Assembly: GCA_910579275.1 (NCBI GenBank)
Contig: CAJTTO010000005.1
Location: 1-64,000, forward strand
Source: an uncultured Lachnospiraceae bacterium
Lineage (GTDB): Bacteria; Bacillota; Clostridia; Lachnospirales; Lachnospiraceae
Length of the DNA: 64,000 nt
Direction: 5' to 3'
The position numbers and the translations under genes are program-made. The notes beneath the pieces were generated by a model. The model was given only the letters and a program-made list of their open reading frames with translations, searched no databases and was not told where the DNA came from. This document shows positions 18,429 through 24,922 of the stretch, in pieces. Numbering within the stretch: position 1 is the stretch's first letter; each line of letters opens with the position of its first letter.

Positions 18429-18545
18429 GCTGCTCTTTTCCTTTCCGCGGCCGTGTGCATTCGTGTTGAGACGCATTATCTTCTCGTACATGCGCGCCGG
18501 ACGCGGGCTGCTTTAGCTGTTCTTTCCTTTCCGCGACCGTGTGCA
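18429..18545. repeat. Pair of imperfect 30-bp direct repeats upstream of the GT2 gene
   Basis: The copies lie at 18429-18459 and 18516-18545 and share TTTCCTTTCCGCG and CCGTGTGCA. A third related copy with TTTTCCTTTGTGCGGC lies at 35539-35563, again upstream of a minus-strand glycosyltransferase. The rest of the 18391-18599 gap holds nothing recognisable. Confidence 0.5.
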
Positions 18546-18599
18546 CAGAAACACTTCATACTTATATCAGGCGTTTTACCGGCTATGTCACTGGGAACA

Positions 18600-19127
18600 T
18601 CACAATTCACTTAAAATTTTCTCGTAGTAATACTGAGCTTTTTCCCTAGATAACTGAAATCCTTTCTGCAATTTTTGAATCACATGCTCTTCCGGAATGT
18701 TGTCCTCTATCTTGTCCAATACAAACACCCGAATTCCCTGTTCAATCCCTTGTTCAATCCCCTGTTCGATTCCACGTTCAATCCCTTGTTCAATCCCCTG
18801 TTCGATTCCACGTTCAATCCCTTGTTCAATCCCCTGTTCGATTCCACGTTCAATTCCTTGTTCAATTCCCTGTTCGATTCCTTCCTTACGGCCGATCTCC
18901 TGTCCTGCACTACGCCCGCAGAGAAAGCCCTCATTATACCGCTCCCTGAATTCCATCATCAATGTCATATATTCCACCCCCAGAATTATCTCCAACAGAT
19001 CCCTGCACAGACAAGGATTCCTTTCCATAATTTTGCAAAACAAAAAATTGTCTGTAAAAACCAGCTCATCATAGCGCTTCTGTTCTGATAGCCCCAACTT
19101 TTCCTGCCATACCTTCTCTTCAGTCAT
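18600..19127 (-). pseudogene. Internally deleted Rpn/PD-(D/E)XK transposase-family gene with GIEQ repeats
   Basis: The 175-residue product starts MTEEKVWQEKLGLSEQKR and has TDNFLFCKIMERNPCLCRDLLEIILG, the usual N-terminus of Rpn-family recombination-promoting nucleases. In full-length relatives about 150-200 residues of nuclease core follow; here it jumps directly to the C-terminal part (FRERYNEGFLCGRSAGQEIG), so the catalytic region is missing. Then come about 15 GIEQ/GIER units and a helical end. The reading frame is intact and a near-consensus promoter (19158-19186) and GGGAGG precede it, so it may still be expressed as a small helical protein. It is probably inactive as a nuclease. Confidence 0.75.
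18741..18884. repeat. Four tandem 36-bp repeats in the Rpn-like gene
   Basis: Three identical copies (18741-18776, 18777-18812, 18813-18848) and one diverged copy (18849-18884) encode the 12-residue unit GIEQGIEQGIER. The unit length is a multiple of three, so slippage changes repeat number without breaking the frame. Confidence 0.9.
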
Positions 19128-19157
19128 ATTCATCCTCCCAAAACATTTGTTTGTATT

Positions 19158-19186
19158 AGTATAAACCAAAAACAAATGTTTGTCAA
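19158..19186 (-). promoter_or_regulatory. Near-consensus sigma-A promoter of the Rpn-like gene
   Basis: On the minus strand TTGACA (19181-19186), 17 bp, TATACT (19158-19163), 30 nt before the start codon at 19127. The spacer and flank also hold an ACATTTGT/ACAAATGT inverted repeat that could be an operator. Confidence 0.7.
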
Positions 19187-19214
19187 GAAAATATGTTCTC
19201 TATCCTGATACATA

Positions 19215-19365
19215 GTAACAGTTCAGCCTTCGGCTTCCTGTTACCGAGCATCAAGCCATGCAAAACCACTTCGTGGTGTCAAAGCCACGTACCGTGGCTT
19301 GATGATTCTCTGCCACTACGCTATTTCACGCACTTTGCAGCCAGTGCAAAGTCCTGAGCTGTTAC
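19215..19365. repeat. Dispersed element, family A (copy 1), with terminal inverted repeats
   Basis: A 151-bp element starting GTAACAGTTCAG and ending CTGAGCTGTTAC. It contains the internal hairpins GCATCAAGCCA...TGGCTTGATG and ACTTTGCA...TGCAAAGT. The second full copy at 33888-34024 lies in the opposite orientation and shares the same blocks. It is small, non-coding and highly structured, in the manner of a MITE or a repeated RNA element. Confidence 0.75.
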
Positions 19366-19792
19366 GAATTGTTACAAAGTTGATTTACATGATTCTATTA
19401 TATACGATTTTCGCTGTCCTGTTAAGAGGATGCATGGAATATCTAAAAAAACCTAATATTAAGAAACCCTTCTGAAATAATGCATGACAATGACTTGTAT
19501 AAATGCCCACCTACAGCATCAGAACATTTATACAATGTCCCTGTCACAGATATTTTCTGAACGGTTCCCAAGCATGAAGTTATCAAGGTACTTGTAATAC
19601 GTGCCATTACAACAAAAGCCGCCCTGTCGGACGGCTTTTGCATTTGATGCACACGAGCATACGAATATAAATTGTCAGCAGAAGCTGGCGGATGCCCGGC
19701 ATGTGAGCAGGGGAGACATCATTCCCCTGCCCGATTGACAGAAACGGCGTGCCTAACGGGCTTACGCCTGTCTCTGATGTTTTAGAGCGATA
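19366..19792. other. Intergenic region with hairpins, no gene seen
   Basis: No open frame with a ribosome site was found. Two structures are visible. One is a perfect 11-bp inverted repeat TTGTATAAATG / CATTTATACAA at 19495-19505 and 19525-19535. The other is a terminator-like hairpin AAAAGCCG...CGGCTTTT at 19614-19639. Downstream of flagellin there are further G/C-rich hairpins (GCAGGGGA / TCCCCTGC, 19709-19732) but without a T run. A small RNA between the first two structures is possible but unsupported otherwise. Confidence 0.4.
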
Positions 19793-21667
19793 TTATCCTA
19801 AGAGACTTAATACACCCTGGTTGCCCTGATTTGCCTGTGCAAGCATTGACTGGCCTGCCTGCGAGAGGATGTTGGCATTCGAATATTTTACCATCTCGGT
19901 TGCCATATCTGTGTCACGGATTGCAGACTCTGCTGATGTCGTGTTCTCCACAACGTTGTCCAGATTGTTGATGGTGTGCTCTAAGCGGTTCTGAACTGCA
20001 CCGAGGAGTGAACGCTGTGCAGATACGGTTGCAACTGCGTCCGATATCGCATCAATTGCATATGTTGCAGCTTTTCCGGAATCATCAACTACGTTAAGGC
20101 TCTTTACCCCAAGCCCTGACGCTGACATTGTCTTGATATTAACACCAATCTTGTTGGTCATGTCTGCATCCGCGCCTACATGGAGTGAGAATGAAAGTGC
20201 ATTGTCAATCTCCACCTTGCCCTGTGTGATCTCAAACTTGCCATCACCAAGATGTTTAACAGATGCTTTTTCATCCGCGCCTACGCTTGAAGCTGCCTCA
20301 AGTTCCTTCTCCATCATGCGGTATGCATCCTGAAGGGATATATCTGTCTTCTCATTTTTTGAAACGTCAATCGCATAGTAATCTGTACCAGCTACATTTA
20401 CCTGATTTCCTGCCTTTACAAGAGCGGCAATATCATCCGCAGTAAATGTTGATCCATCTTCTTTCTTGGTGACACCCACTGTATAAGTAACTGCAGTCGC
20501 ATTTGAATTATCTGCAATCTTAACCTCATTACCATCGGTCAGAGCCTTTATTTCTTTCTGAAGATCTTCCACGGACACAATTCCTTTATTTTTTCCACCG
20601 TTTTCTGATGTGGATACAATAGAGTTTGTCTCACCTGTCTTCTTGATTGTATAGATATCGCCCTCTGTTGCAGTATATGCCGTATCGGCAGCTTTACTTC
20701 CCTCTGTCTTATAAAATCCTGCCGTTGCATGATACACACCATCCGGTGAAAATGCATTTTCAGTAGAGTCAACATATGTATATTCAACACCGTCCTCGTC
20801 AACAATTGTATCTCCTGCTGCCCAAGTATTATATGCTGTAACTGCACCATTCGACAAGTCAAGACCAGTCTTTCCCACAAGTGTCGTGGTGATACCTAAA
20901 GATGTTGTATGCGTTGCCCCCTCACTGATTGTAATTTTAAGTGCATTACCCTCTGAATCTTTCACAGAAATGCCTGCTGCAGCACTTGCGTCTGCTGCAT
21001 CAGCAGCTACTGTATAAGTAACACCATTTTGGGTTATTTTATCCCCCTCTTTCACTGCAAAAGCATTCATAGAATTATAAGCATCTGTCCTCTTGGAGCC
21101 AACGATATTGTACTCGGTATTACCGATTTTAACCGCATCGCCTACCTTTATCGAATCAGCAGTAAACGTTGATTTTCCATTTGGTCCGGCCTTAAGCTTT
21201 CCAGCCAGCCCCGCATCATGTGCCTCCAATGTCTTTGTTCCCTTTGTGCCGTCGCCTTTTAACAGGTATGTTTCATTGAACTTGGTTGTCTCTGCAACAC
21301 GGTCAATCTCTGTCGTCAGCTGTGAAATCTCGTCCTGAATCGTCTGGCGGTCAGATACGGAGTTTGTTCCGTTTGCTGCCTTTGTTGCCAGCTCGTTCAT
21401 ACGCTGTAACATATCGTGCACTTCTGTCAGGGCGCCTTCTGCTGTCTGCACTGCACTGATGCCATCCTCAGCATTTGCGGAAGCCTGTGTCAGACCCCGA
21501 ATCTGTTTTCTCATCTTTTCGGAAATGGAAAGCCCTGCTGCGTCATCCGCCGCACGGTTTACCTTATAACCCGAAGACAGCTCCTCTGATGACTTTGATA
21601 GCTGACCAGTTGTGATACCTAACATTCTGTTGGAATTCATCGCTCTAAGATTGTGTTGTACTACCAT
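19793..21667 (-). CDS. fliC: Flagellin with large central variable domain
   Basis: The 624-residue protein has the conserved flagellin ends: MVVQHNLRAMNSNRML, a DDAAGLSISEKMRKQIRGL block, LQRMNELATKAANGT (the TLR5-contact helix region), and a C-terminus ending SMLAQANQGNQGVLSLLG. Residues 150-520 are a surface-exposed variable insert rich in Thr, Ala, Asp and Lys, larger than in the 270-400-residue flagellins common in Firmicutes. It is exported by the flagellar apparatus and polymerises into the filament. It lies downstream of csrA on the same strand, and its leader carries two candidate CsrA sites. The ATG at 21667 follows GGAGG. The insert may be a glycosylation target for the neighbouring GT2. 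Confidence 0.97.
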   Translation of the reverse strand: MVVQHNLRAMNSNRMLGITTGQLSKSSEELSSGYKVNRAADDAAGLSISEKMRKQIRGLTQASANAEDGISAVQTAEGALTEVHDMLQRMNELATKAANGTNSVSDRQTIQDEISQLTTEIDRVAETTKFNETYLLKGDGTKGTKTLEAHDAGLAGKLKAGPNGKSTFTADSIKVGDAVKIGNTEYNIVGSKRTDAYNSMNAFAVKEGDKITQNGVTYTVAADAADASAAAGISVKDSEGNALKITISEGATHTTSLGITTTLVGKTGLDLSNGAVTAYNTWAAGDTIVDEDGVEYTYVDSTENAFSPDGVYHATAGFYKTEGSKAADTAYTATEGDIYTIKKTGETNSIVSTSENGGKNKGIVSVEDLQKEIKALTDGNEVKIADNSNATAVTYTVGVTKKEDGSTFTADDIAALVKAGNQVNVAGTDYYAIDVSKNEKTDISLQDAYRMMEKELEAASSVGADEKASVKHLGDGKFEITQGKVEIDNALSFSLHVGADADMTNKIGVNIKTMSASGLGVKSLNVVDDSGKAATYAIDAISDAVATVSAQRSLLGAVQNRLEHTINNLDNVVENTTSAESAIRDTDMATEMVKYSNANILSQAGQSMLAQANQGNQGVLSLLG

Positions 21668-21672
21668 AAAAT

Positions 21673-21682
21673 ACCTCCGTGT
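21673..21682 (-). promoter_or_regulatory. CsrA-type GGA site overlapping the flagellin Shine-Dalgarno
   Basis: On the minus strand ACACGGAGGT matches the CsrA core (ACANGGANGT) and covers the ribosome site of fliC, so bound CsrA would block translation. It pairs with the hairpin site about 35 nt upstream, the two-site arrangement known from the Bacillus hag leader. Confidence 0.6.
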
Positions 21683-21711
21683 AAAAAATAGGATATAGAA
21701 ACCCTACTACT

Positions 21712-21727
21712 GGGCAATCCGTTGCCC
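21712..21727 (-). promoter_or_regulatory. CsrA-binding hairpin in the flagellin leader
   Basis: A perfect 6-bp stem GGGCAA / TTGCCC encloses the loop CGGA. A GGA in a short hairpin loop is the typical high-affinity CsrA target. It lies about 45 nt upstream of the fliC start and csrA is the neighbouring gene. Confidence 0.6.
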
Positions 21728-21745
21728 GCCTTTTGCTGCTTTTTC

Positions 21746-21891
21746 GTAACGATTCCGTACCTTCATAGTTACGAGCATCAAACCATGCAAATCTACTTTG
21801 TGACTTGATGCCTGACGCACTTTATGCTTTTTTACGTAGCTTATAAAGCCATCATTCGCAGTAAGTGCGCAGCGCTGTACTGAACCGTTAC
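21746..21891. repeat. Degenerate family A-like element between csrA and flagellin
   Basis: The segment starts GTAACGATTC and ends GAACCGTTAC and contains GAGCATCAAACCATGCAAA and ACTTGATGCCTG, recognisable as decayed versions of the family A blocks. It lies inside the 343-bp gap between csrA and fliC and so within the likely flagellin leader or promoter region. Confidence 0.5.
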
Positions 21892-21920
21892 ACTTTTTCT
21901 ATATTTAGTTGTAGTGTAAC

Positions 21921-21949
21921 GATTCGGCGTTTTGCCAAACCGTACTTTA
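21921..21949 (-). promoter_or_regulatory. Weak candidate sigma-28 promoter for flagellin
   Basis: On the minus strand TAAAG (from 21949) and GCCGAATC (21928-21921) resemble the -35 and -10 of flagellar promoters, but the gap is 17 bp after TAAA instead of about 15. It is the best match in the csrA-fliC gap. Read-through from csrA is the alternative. Confidence 0.3.
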
Positions 21950-22010
21950 TAACAGCCGCAGGCTTCCCGCTTTTGGCGCCGTCTGCCGGATGCCTGTGGT
22001 TATTACCGTT

Positions 22011-22208
22011 TTAACAGAAGCAGTCGTTTTCGATTGCGGGTTCTTTTTCCGCCGCACGTTTTTCGATTGCCTTGCCCCTTGCCACGTTTACTTCCTTTGG
22101 CGCGTCTATCATAAGCCTCAGTGTCCTGTCATTGCCGCCCAGAAATGTAATCCTGACATCTTTCCCTACCATCAGGTACTCGTTTTTGTTTACTGATAAC
22201 CGAAGCAT
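22011..22208 (-). CDS. csrA: Carbon storage regulator CsrA
   Basis: A 65-residue protein starting MLRLSVNKNEYLMVG and containing VRITFLGGNDRTLRLMIDAPKEVNVARGKA. The first strand carries Leu2, Arg3 and the I/V pattern, and the VxVxR-like end (VNVARGKAIE) supplies the RNA-contact arginine. CsrA dimers bind GGA motifs in mRNA leaders and, in Firmicutes, repress flagellin translation. The start at 22208 has AAGGAGGG 6 nt upstream; a longer upstream reading is unlikely. No fliW was seen next to it, although FliW normally antagonises CsrA. Its upstream region is bounded by the left recombination repeat only 47 nt away, so its promoter must lie inside the invertible segment or in those 47 nt. Confidence 0.95.
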   Translation of the reverse strand: MLRLSVNKNEYLMVGKDVRITFLGGNDRTLRLMIDAPKEVNVARGKAIEKRAAEKEPAIENDCFC

Positions 22209-22255
22209 CTTGAAACCCTCCTTGTTCACTGACATTTACCATGTGCCGCCTTGCC

Positions 22256-22282
22256 ATGCAACATTCTGTCCAGATTGTTGCA
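22256..22282 (+). repeat. Left inverted recombination site (27 bp)
   Basis: Starts ATGCAACATTCTG and ends CAGATTGTTGCA. The site is itself a near-palindrome with arms TGCAACA / TGTTGCA and an asymmetric centre CTGTCCAG, the build of a tyrosine-recombinase core site. It lies 47 nt upstream of the csrA start codon. Confidence 0.85.
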
Positions 22283-22341
22283 CGGTAAACTGTTATTGTG
22301 AAATTGCTCGTTTCAGCGTAGTCTTTTATGTGACACAGAAC

Positions 22342-22370
22342 TTTATACGGTCATTGAAAGAGCTGCACAA
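22342..22370 (-). promoter_or_regulatory. Candidate sigma-A promoter facing csrA inside the invertible segment
   Basis: On the minus strand TTGTGC (22370-22365), a 17-bp spacer and TATAAA (22347-22342). The expected transcript would cross the left repeat and reach csrA with a leader of about 125 nt. The -35 match is moderate. Confidence 0.45.
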
Positions 22371-22391
22371 GTTCAACGGGTCGTACAGACG

Positions 22392-22410
22392 TCCTGCCCT
22401 TAAGGGACAG
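22392..22410. other. Palindrome in the recombinase leader
   Basis: CCTGCCCTTAAGGGACAGG is a near-perfect palindrome located 49 nt before the recombinase ATG. It could be an operator or an mRNA hairpin that limits recombinase synthesis. Confidence 0.4.
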
Positions 22411-22458
22411 GCACAACTTTCAAATACGCTCTAATCTATATCAAGGAAGGAAAAAATC

Positions 22459-23076
22459 ATGAGTACAACACAGCCAATCAGAGACAGAAACACATTACAG
22501 AACTTTAAGGACTATTACCAGAGTACCGAGCAAAACATACGCAATTATGCCATCATAATCCTCGACCTGAACACCGCCCTGCGCATCAGCGACATTCTTC
22601 ACCTGACCCATAATGCCGTCTACAAAAACGGCAGTGTAAAAGAACACATTGTCATCAGGGAACAAAAAACCGGAAAAGAAAACAGGATTCTCCTCAACCG
22701 TGAGGCAAGAACCGTACTTGCCCAATACCACAAAACACTCCTCAAAACCAAAATGTATCAGGACGGAAACCCCTATCTGTTTCCAAGTCCGAAAAAAACC
22801 GATGCACCGCTTTCCCGTTTTCAGGCTTACCGCATGATTATCGACGCCGCCAAGGCAGTGGGCATCGAAGAACATATCAGCTGCCACTCCCTGCGCAAGA
22901 CATTTGGCTACCATGCGTGGAAACAAGGAAGGGAGCCGGTTGTGCTCATGGCTATCTTCAACCACTCATCCTTTGCCGTCACAAAACGATACCTGTGTAT
23001 TGAACAGGATGACAAAGATGAAGTATTTCGTAATATCTATCAGAGCAGCACAGAAAAAATATTGAAAAATAGATGA
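22459..23076 (+). CDS. Tyrosine recombinase (integrase family), minimal catalytic domain
   Basis: A 205-residue protein with only the catalytic half of the family. The residues are Arg42 (TALRISD), Lys70 (EQKTGKE), His143 and Arg146 (CHSLRKTFGYH), His169 (FNHSS) and nucleophile Tyr178 (TKRYLCIEQ). The usual N-terminal SAM-like DNA-binding domain of about 100 residues is absent, as in several small FimB/FimE-type invertases. GAAGGAAAAAATC precedes the ATG. The gene lies between the two inverted 27-bp repeats, which are its most probable substrate, and the gene itself turns over with each inversion. Family and catalytic set are clear; the substrate is inferred. Confidence 0.93.
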   Translation: MSTTQPIRDRNTLQNFKDYYQSTEQNIRNYAIIILDLNTALRISDILHLTHNAVYKNGSVKEHIVIREQKTGKENRILLNREARTVLAQYHKTLLKTKMYQDGNPYLFPSPKKTDAPLSRFQAYRMIIDAAKAVGIEEHISCHSLRKTFGYHAWKQGREPVVLMAIFNHSSFAVTKRYLCIEQDDKDEVFRNIYQSSTEKILKNR

Positions 23077-23083
23077 AACAGAC

Positions 23084-23111
23084 TAAAGTTTTGAAATAAT
23101 GAGACCGATAT
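23084..23111 (+). promoter_or_regulatory. Sigma-28 (flagellar) type promoter at the right end of the invertible segment
   Basis: TAAAGTTTT starting at 23084 and ACCGATAT at 23104-23111, 16 bp apart from TAAA, match the flagellar sigma factor consensus (TAAA, 15 bp, GCCGATAT) in all but one core base. It reads outward across the right repeat, now into DNA antisense to a broken ABC gene. After inversion it would point at csrA with a leader of about 90 nt. Confidence 0.65.
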
Positions 23112-23130
23112 ATAGAATGTAAGCAAGAGA

Positions 23131-23157
23131 TGCAACAATCTGGACAGAATGTTGCAT
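23131..23157 (-). repeat. Right inverted recombination site (27 bp)
   Basis: The exact reverse complement of 22256-22282, reading TGCAACAATCTGG...AATGTTGCAT on the plus strand. Homology stops abruptly on both sides, which is expected for recombination sites rather than for a duplicated region. The following CCCTTTTA could let it act as a weak terminator for the recombinase transcript. Confidence 0.85.
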
Positions 23158-23218
23158 CCCTTTTACTATTGTTATTATGGACAAATACACATAAATTATA
23201 TCACATCCAGAACAAATC

Positions 23219-24106
23219 TTACTTCTCGTTCCTGTAATAAGCCGCCTGCGCACTGTAGAGTTCGTAATATCTGCCATGCCTTTCCAGAAGTGTCTCGTGC
23301 GTTCCCTCTTCCAAAATACGCCCTCCACCAAGTACTATAATCCTATCACAGAACTTACAGCTGCTCATGCGGTGGGAAATGTAGATTGCCGTCTTATCCC
23401 GAACAAGCGTGTTAAAATTTTCATAAACCGCCGCCTCCGCAAGCGGGTCAAGCGCCGCGGCGGGCTCATCAAGGATAATAAACGGCGCATCCTTGTACAG
23501 TGCCCTTGCGATGGCAAGCTTCTGCGCCTCCCCGCCGGAGAGCAGGACACCCTGACCGTTCTCATGTCCCAGCAGGGTTTTTTCCTTCTGCGGCAGCTCC
23601 TGCGTGCGCTCCCACATCCCCGCAAGTTCCAGCGCGCGCTGTAACCGCTGTCTGTCGACAGCTGCGCCTGAAGCGACATTTTCATCCAGCGGAAAATCAT
23701 ACAGATGAAAATCCTGAAAGACCACGGAAAAAATCCGGACATACTCGTCGTAATCATATTTTGCAATGTTTATGCCATTGAGCCGTATCTCCCCCTCGGT
23801 CGGTTCATACAGACGGCACAGGAGCTTAATCAGCGTCGACTTTCCCGCGCCGTTCTGCCCCACAAGGGCGAGCTTCTCCCCGATGTAAAAGGTCATGGAG
23901 ATGTCCTTTAAAATATCCTGTGATGTCCCCGGATAGCGGAAACTGACATGGGAAAATTCCAGCAGATAGCGGTTATCGTCGCGCTTTTCAATAGGCAGTG
24001 TGCCGTCATAATGCATATTCGGGCGCATGATAAACTCCTCGTAGGTACCCAGATATTCATTCATGTAATTGATTTCCTGATACTTGGCGAGCGCTCTCCA
24101 GCTACC
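23219..24106 (-). pseudogene. ABC exporter remnant: ATP-binding half only
   Basis: The readable part encodes a complete nucleotide-binding domain: Walker A LVGQNGAGKST, Q loop VVFQDFHL, signature LLSGGEAQK, Walker B FIILDEP and the H loop ISHRMSS. Upstream of the only good ATG (24064) the frame still reads SWRALAKYQEINY, the end of an exporter membrane domain, and then hits a TAG at 24107-24109. About 300 residues of transmembrane domain are missing and a kinase terminator lies directly upstream. The gene is therefore a 5'-deleted relic, broken near 24106, right beside the invertible segment. A free soluble ATPase product is possible but unlikely to be useful. Confidence 0.8.
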
Positions 24107-24134
24107 CTACCACGCTTTTCCGATTTCTGCACAC

Positions 24135-24163
24135 AAAAAAGCACAGACGGTAAAAATCTGTGC
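24135..24163 (-). terminator. Intrinsic terminator of the kinase-regulator operon
   Basis: On the minus strand GCACAGA, loop TTTTTACCG, TCTGTGC, then TTTTTT. It ends transcription from the AgrC-like kinase gene at 24197. Confidence 0.85.
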
Positions 24164-24196
24164 ATAAGCGGCATTGCTCCATAACGATATGTGGTT

Positions 24197-24922
24197 TTAT
24201 AATGGCAGCATGATTTCTGTCACAAAGACGCCGGGCTCGTTTTTGCGGTTGATGAACCCACCGTACTTGTCCACGATATTGTTGATTCGTTTCAACCCAT
24301 GCCCATGGTTGCCGCGTTTTGTCGTGATGTACTCCTCGTCAAATTTTCGCACGACCTCATTGGTTGCATTGCTGACCGACACATAGAGCTGTTTTTGCAA
24401 AATACCGATATAGAGACGAATGAACTGCTTTTCGGGGGCAACCTTTTCACATGCCTCCACTGCATTGTCTATCAGATTGCCAAGCACTACACAAAGGTCA
24501 ATATCCGACACGGCGAGCGCTTTGGGAACGACTGCCTTATAATCCACCTGAATCCCTTTCTTGACGGCAAGGGATATCTTGGAATTGAGTATCGCGTCCG
24601 CATTGATATTTCCAGTGTTGAACAGCAGGTTGATATCGTCCAAATCGTGCTCAAGTGCATCGAGATACGCACGCGCCTCCGCCAGACTGTTCATCGCCAG
24701 ATAGGCTTTGACCGACTGCATGTGATTGTGGTAATCATGCCGCCATCCCCGCATTGTCAGGTAAATATTGTGCACCTCGTCAACCTCATTCTTCAACAGC
24801 TTGTTCTGGTATGCCGCTACACGTCTGTCGTAAATACGGTCAAGAATACGGTACAGAAGATATATCGTCAGCGTAAGCAATGCCAGACTAATTAGAATCA
24901 GAATAAAGAGTTTCATAGGCAC
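24197..24922 (-). CDS. AgrC/VirS-like GHKL sensor histidine kinase
   Basis: A 241-residue kinase with one N-terminal membrane helix (FILILISLALLTLTIYLLY), a coiled linker, the phospho-acceptor block RHDYHNHMQSVKAYL near residue 62, the N box NLIDNAVEACE and a C-terminal GHGLKRINNIV G box. It belongs to the short GHKL type that pairs with LytTR regulators. Full AgrC-type sensors have five or more membrane segments, so this one lacks the sensory part and may sense through another protein or membrane state. It overlaps the regulator gene by 10 nt. Confidence 0.9.
   Translation of the reverse strand: MPMKLFILILISLALLTLTIYLLYRILDRIYDRRVAAYQNKLLKNEVDEVHNIYLTMRGWRHDYHNHMQSVKAYLAMNSLAEARAYLDALEHDLDDINLLFNTGNINADAILNSKISLAVKKGIQVDYKAVVPKALAVSDIDLCVVLGNLIDNAVEACEKVAPEKQFIRLYIGILQKQLYVSVSNATNEVVRKFDEEYITTKRGNHGHGLKRINNIVDKYGGFINRKNEPGVFVTEIMLPL

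Larger units (their letters stand above)
22256..23157. mobile_element. Self-contained invertible DNA segment carrying its own recombinase
   Basis: Two perfect 27-bp repeats in opposite orientation enclose 848 bp that holds the tyrosine recombinase gene, a candidate promoter facing csrA at the left and a sigma-28-like promoter facing outward at the right. Recombination between inverted sites inverts the segment, which would replace the promoter in front of csrA. The repeats and gene are seen directly; inversion is inferred. Confidence 0.7.

Noticed and set aside
18741..18884. CRISPR-like array of 36-bp repeats
   Set aside because: The repeats are contiguous without spacers and lie inside a coding frame as a 12-residue unit.
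19443..19652. Minus-strand 69-codon open frame
   Set aside because: No ribosome site, no recognisable protein, and it runs through a terminator-like hairpin.
21712..21727. Terminator before flagellin
   Set aside because: The stem has a 4-base loop with GGA and no T tract; it fits a CsrA site better.
22256..23157. Integrated mobile element with attL and attR
   Set aside because: Attachment sites left by integration are direct repeats. These two are perfect inverted copies, and the segment carries nothing but the recombinase.
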